This document shows positions 11,113 through 12,527 of a DNA stretch of 12,527 nucleotides, in pieces. Under the pieces are notes generated by a model. That model saw nothing but the letters and a program-made list of their open reading frames with translations, made no database searches and was not told where the DNA came from. Position 1 is the first letter of the stretch. The number at the start of each line of letters is the position of its first letter. A program made the translations under genes and the position numbers. The stretch comes from Parcubacteria group bacterium GW2011_GWB1_37_13 (lineage in GTDB: Bacteria > Patescibacteriota > Minisyncoccia > Phycocordibacterales > UBA9973): contig LBSW01000038.1 of the NCBI GenBank assembly GCA_000990145.1, forward strand, positions 1 through 12,527. Direction: 5' to 3'.

Positions 11113-12527
11113 ATGAAAAAATCAACAAAATATATTTTTGTGGTTGGGGGAGTTATGTCCAGCGTGGGCAAAGGCGTAGCTGCTGCGTCCATCGGCAAGA
11201 TTCTACAATCCCGTGGCTATGCTGTTGCCAATTTGAAAGCGGATATGTATGTTAACATTGATGCGGGCACAATTCGTCCTGCCGAGCATGGGGAGGTCTT
11301 TGTCGGAGAAGATGGTATTGAGGCTGACCAGGATCTTGGCAACTATGAAAGATTTACCAATCAAGTCTGCACAAAAGAGGATTATATTACCACCGGCCAA
11401 ATTTATGCGGAAGTTATAAGACGTGAACGAAATTTAGAATACGGCGGCGAAGATGTAGAGGTTTATCCGGATATACCGAAAGAAATAATCAGACGCATAG
11501 AGGCTTGCCAAAAAAAGAACAAGTCTGAAATAACTATCGTCGAATATGGAGGTACAGTTGGGGAGTATCAATTACTGCCTTTTTTAGAAGCTGCTAGAAT
11601 GATGAAAGCGAAAAATCCGCTTGACGTTTTTCTGGTTTTAGTGAGCTATTTGCCAACTCCGAAATTGCTCGGAGAACAAAAATCAAAACCGACTCAGCAC
11701 GCCATTACCGATCTTTATTCGGTCGGCCTTAATCCAGACTTTGTTATTTGCCGGTCGGACCAGCCGGCTACTTTAGATATCAAAAAAACCATCAGCAATG
11801 TATGCAGTCTGCCCATAGAAAGGATAATTTCCGCTCCCGATGTTTATTCTATTTATGATGTTCCGGTTAACTTTGAAAAAGACAATCTCGGTTCTACTTT
11901 GCTTAAAGTTATAGGTTTACCGCCTCGCAATAGAGACTTAATTGAATGGGTAAATCTGGCAAATAAAATTCCAAAAATCAAAAAAGAAGTCAATATCGGC
12001 ATTGTCGGAAAATATTTTAATTTTAAATCCGTCAAAGACACTTATATTTCAGTAATTGAATCTATTCATCATTCAGCTTGGGCGCTCAATTTGAAACCCA
12101 ATATTTTATGGCTTGATTCAGAGAAATATGAAAAGAATAATAAGTTATTGAGCGAACTTGATAAACTAGACGGAATTATTGTTCCGGGAGGATTCGGCAA
12201 CAGGGGAGTTGAGGGTATAATTTTGGCAGCAAATTATGCCCGCAGAAAAAAAATTCCGTACTTTGGTCTATGCTACGGTATGCAACTTATGGTCATTGAA
12301 TATGCCAGAAATGTTTTAGGCATTAAGGATGCCAATACGTCGGAAATTAATCCGGTCGCCGGAAATTTGGTTATAGATATTATGCCGGAGCAGAAAAAAT
12401 TAGTCGCTGAAGGAAAATATGGTGCGACGATGCGTCTCGGCAGTTATCCAGCGCATCTGCGCAAAAATTCAATTGCTCATACGGCTTATGGCGCTCAAGA
12501 AATCAAAGAAAGGCATCGCCATCGTTA
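11113..12527 (+). CDS. pyrG: CTP synthase, 5' part
   Basis: PyrG makes CTP from UTP, ATP and glutamine in the cytoplasm. The frame is open to the right edge, so 471 codons of an expected 530-550 are present. The synthetase domain shows the P-loop GGVMSSVGKG, MYVNIDAGTIRPAEHGEVFVGEDG, the DQDLGNYERF metal site, VEYGGTVGEYQ and KPTQHAITDLYSVGL. The glutaminase domain follows, with VPGGFGNRGVEG and nucleophile C387 in GLCYGMQ; the catalytic His and Glu lie outside the window. Several usually constant residues differ from E. coli (KADMYVNIDAGT for KLDPYINVDPGT), placing it in a divergent branch. ATG 11113 is chosen because KYIFVVGG follows at once. An extended -10-like TGTTAAAAT directly abuts the ATG, too close to drive this start. 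Confidence 0.95.
   Translation, partial: MKKSTKYIFVVGGVMSSVGKGVAAASIGKILQSRGYAVANLKADMYVNIDAGTIRPAEHGEVFVGEDGIEADQDLGNYERFTNQVCTKEDYITTGQIYAEVIRRERNLEYGGEDVEVYPDIPKEIIRRIEACQKKNKSEITIVEYGGTVGEYQLLPFLEAARMMKAKNPLDVFLVLVSYLPTPKLLGEQKSKPTQHAITDLYSVGLNPDFVICRSDQPATLDIKKTISNVCSLPIERIISAPDVYSIYDVPVNFEKDNLGSTLLKVIGLPPRNRDLIEWVNLANKIPKIKKEVNIGIVGKYFNFKSVKDTYISVIESIHHSAWALNLKPNILWLDSEKYEKNNKLLSELDKLDGIIVPGGFGNRGVEGIILAANYARRKKIPYFGLCYGMQLMVIEYARNVLGIKDANTSEINPVAGNLVIDIMPEQKKLVAEGKYGATMRLGSYPAHLRKNSIAHTAYGAQEIKERHRHR

Noticed and set aside
1..12527. CRISPR array, rRNA genes, transposase or integrase
   Set aside because: No regularly spaced repeats, no rRNA motifs and no recombinase domains were seen on either strand.
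1..12527. UGA recoded to glycine as in some CPR lineages
   Set aside because: ftsE ends at TGA in the normal place, none of the genes contains in-frame TGA codons at glycine sites, and an RF2 gene is present.

Overview
The window looks like a chromosome fragment of a Patescibacteria/CPR bacterium, probably of the Parcubacteria group. Reasons: AT-rich DNA, very small intergenic gaps, a shortened release factor 2, a divergent CTP synthase, a membrane protein with a GFAPL-type N-terminus typical of CPR, almost no Shine-Dalgarno sequences, and a group I intron in a tRNA gene. UGA is used as a stop codon (ftsE), so the standard code applies. This placement comes from recognising families, not from a database search.

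Layout, left to right. (1) The 3' part of a C39-like peptidase gene. (2) gatC-gatA, two subunits of the tRNA-dependent amidotransferase, followed by a membrane-anchored HEPN-like protein. (3) An RNA-rich stretch at 2993-4168: initiator tRNA-fMet on the minus strand split by a 242-nt group I intron, a truncated homing-endonuclease-like ORF, tRNA-Met, tRNA-Asp, and an unidentified structured small RNA with its own promoter and terminator. (4) An alpha/beta hydrolase and a Nudix hydrolase in one operon, and a small ORF. (5) Two tandem tRNA-Thr genes, followed directly by a broken 38-codon copy of the start of prfB. (6) About 2.6 kb of accessory DNA: an exported anchored protein, a multi-pass membrane protein, a minus-strand NYN-domain nuclease, a GC-rich non-coding block and a 69-nt cloverleaf-forming sequence. 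(7) A second copy of the prfB start, a 35-bp tandem duplication, and the rest of prfB, followed by ftsE, ftsX and the first 471 codons of pyrG.

The most striking structure is the split prfB. Joining the fragment beside tRNA-Thr to the downstream body across the shared 35-bp repeat removes 2,764 bp and gives an intact 295-residue RF2 gene in a tRNA-prfB-ftsE-ftsX-pyrG order. This fits either an accessory cassette that entered the 5' end of prfB while carrying a replacement 5' end, or a misassembly. The 35-bp repeat shifts the reading frame of an essential gene and deserves direct checking.

Three other patterns stand out. Most transcription units have an extended -10 box (TGnTAnnnT) and no clear -35 box. 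In three genes this box lies only 6-7 nt before the start codon, predicting leaderless mRNAs, and the intron-bearing tRNA-fMet appears to start at its own first base. Two of the five tRNAs replace the conserved G18-U55 elbow pair with A18 and G55.
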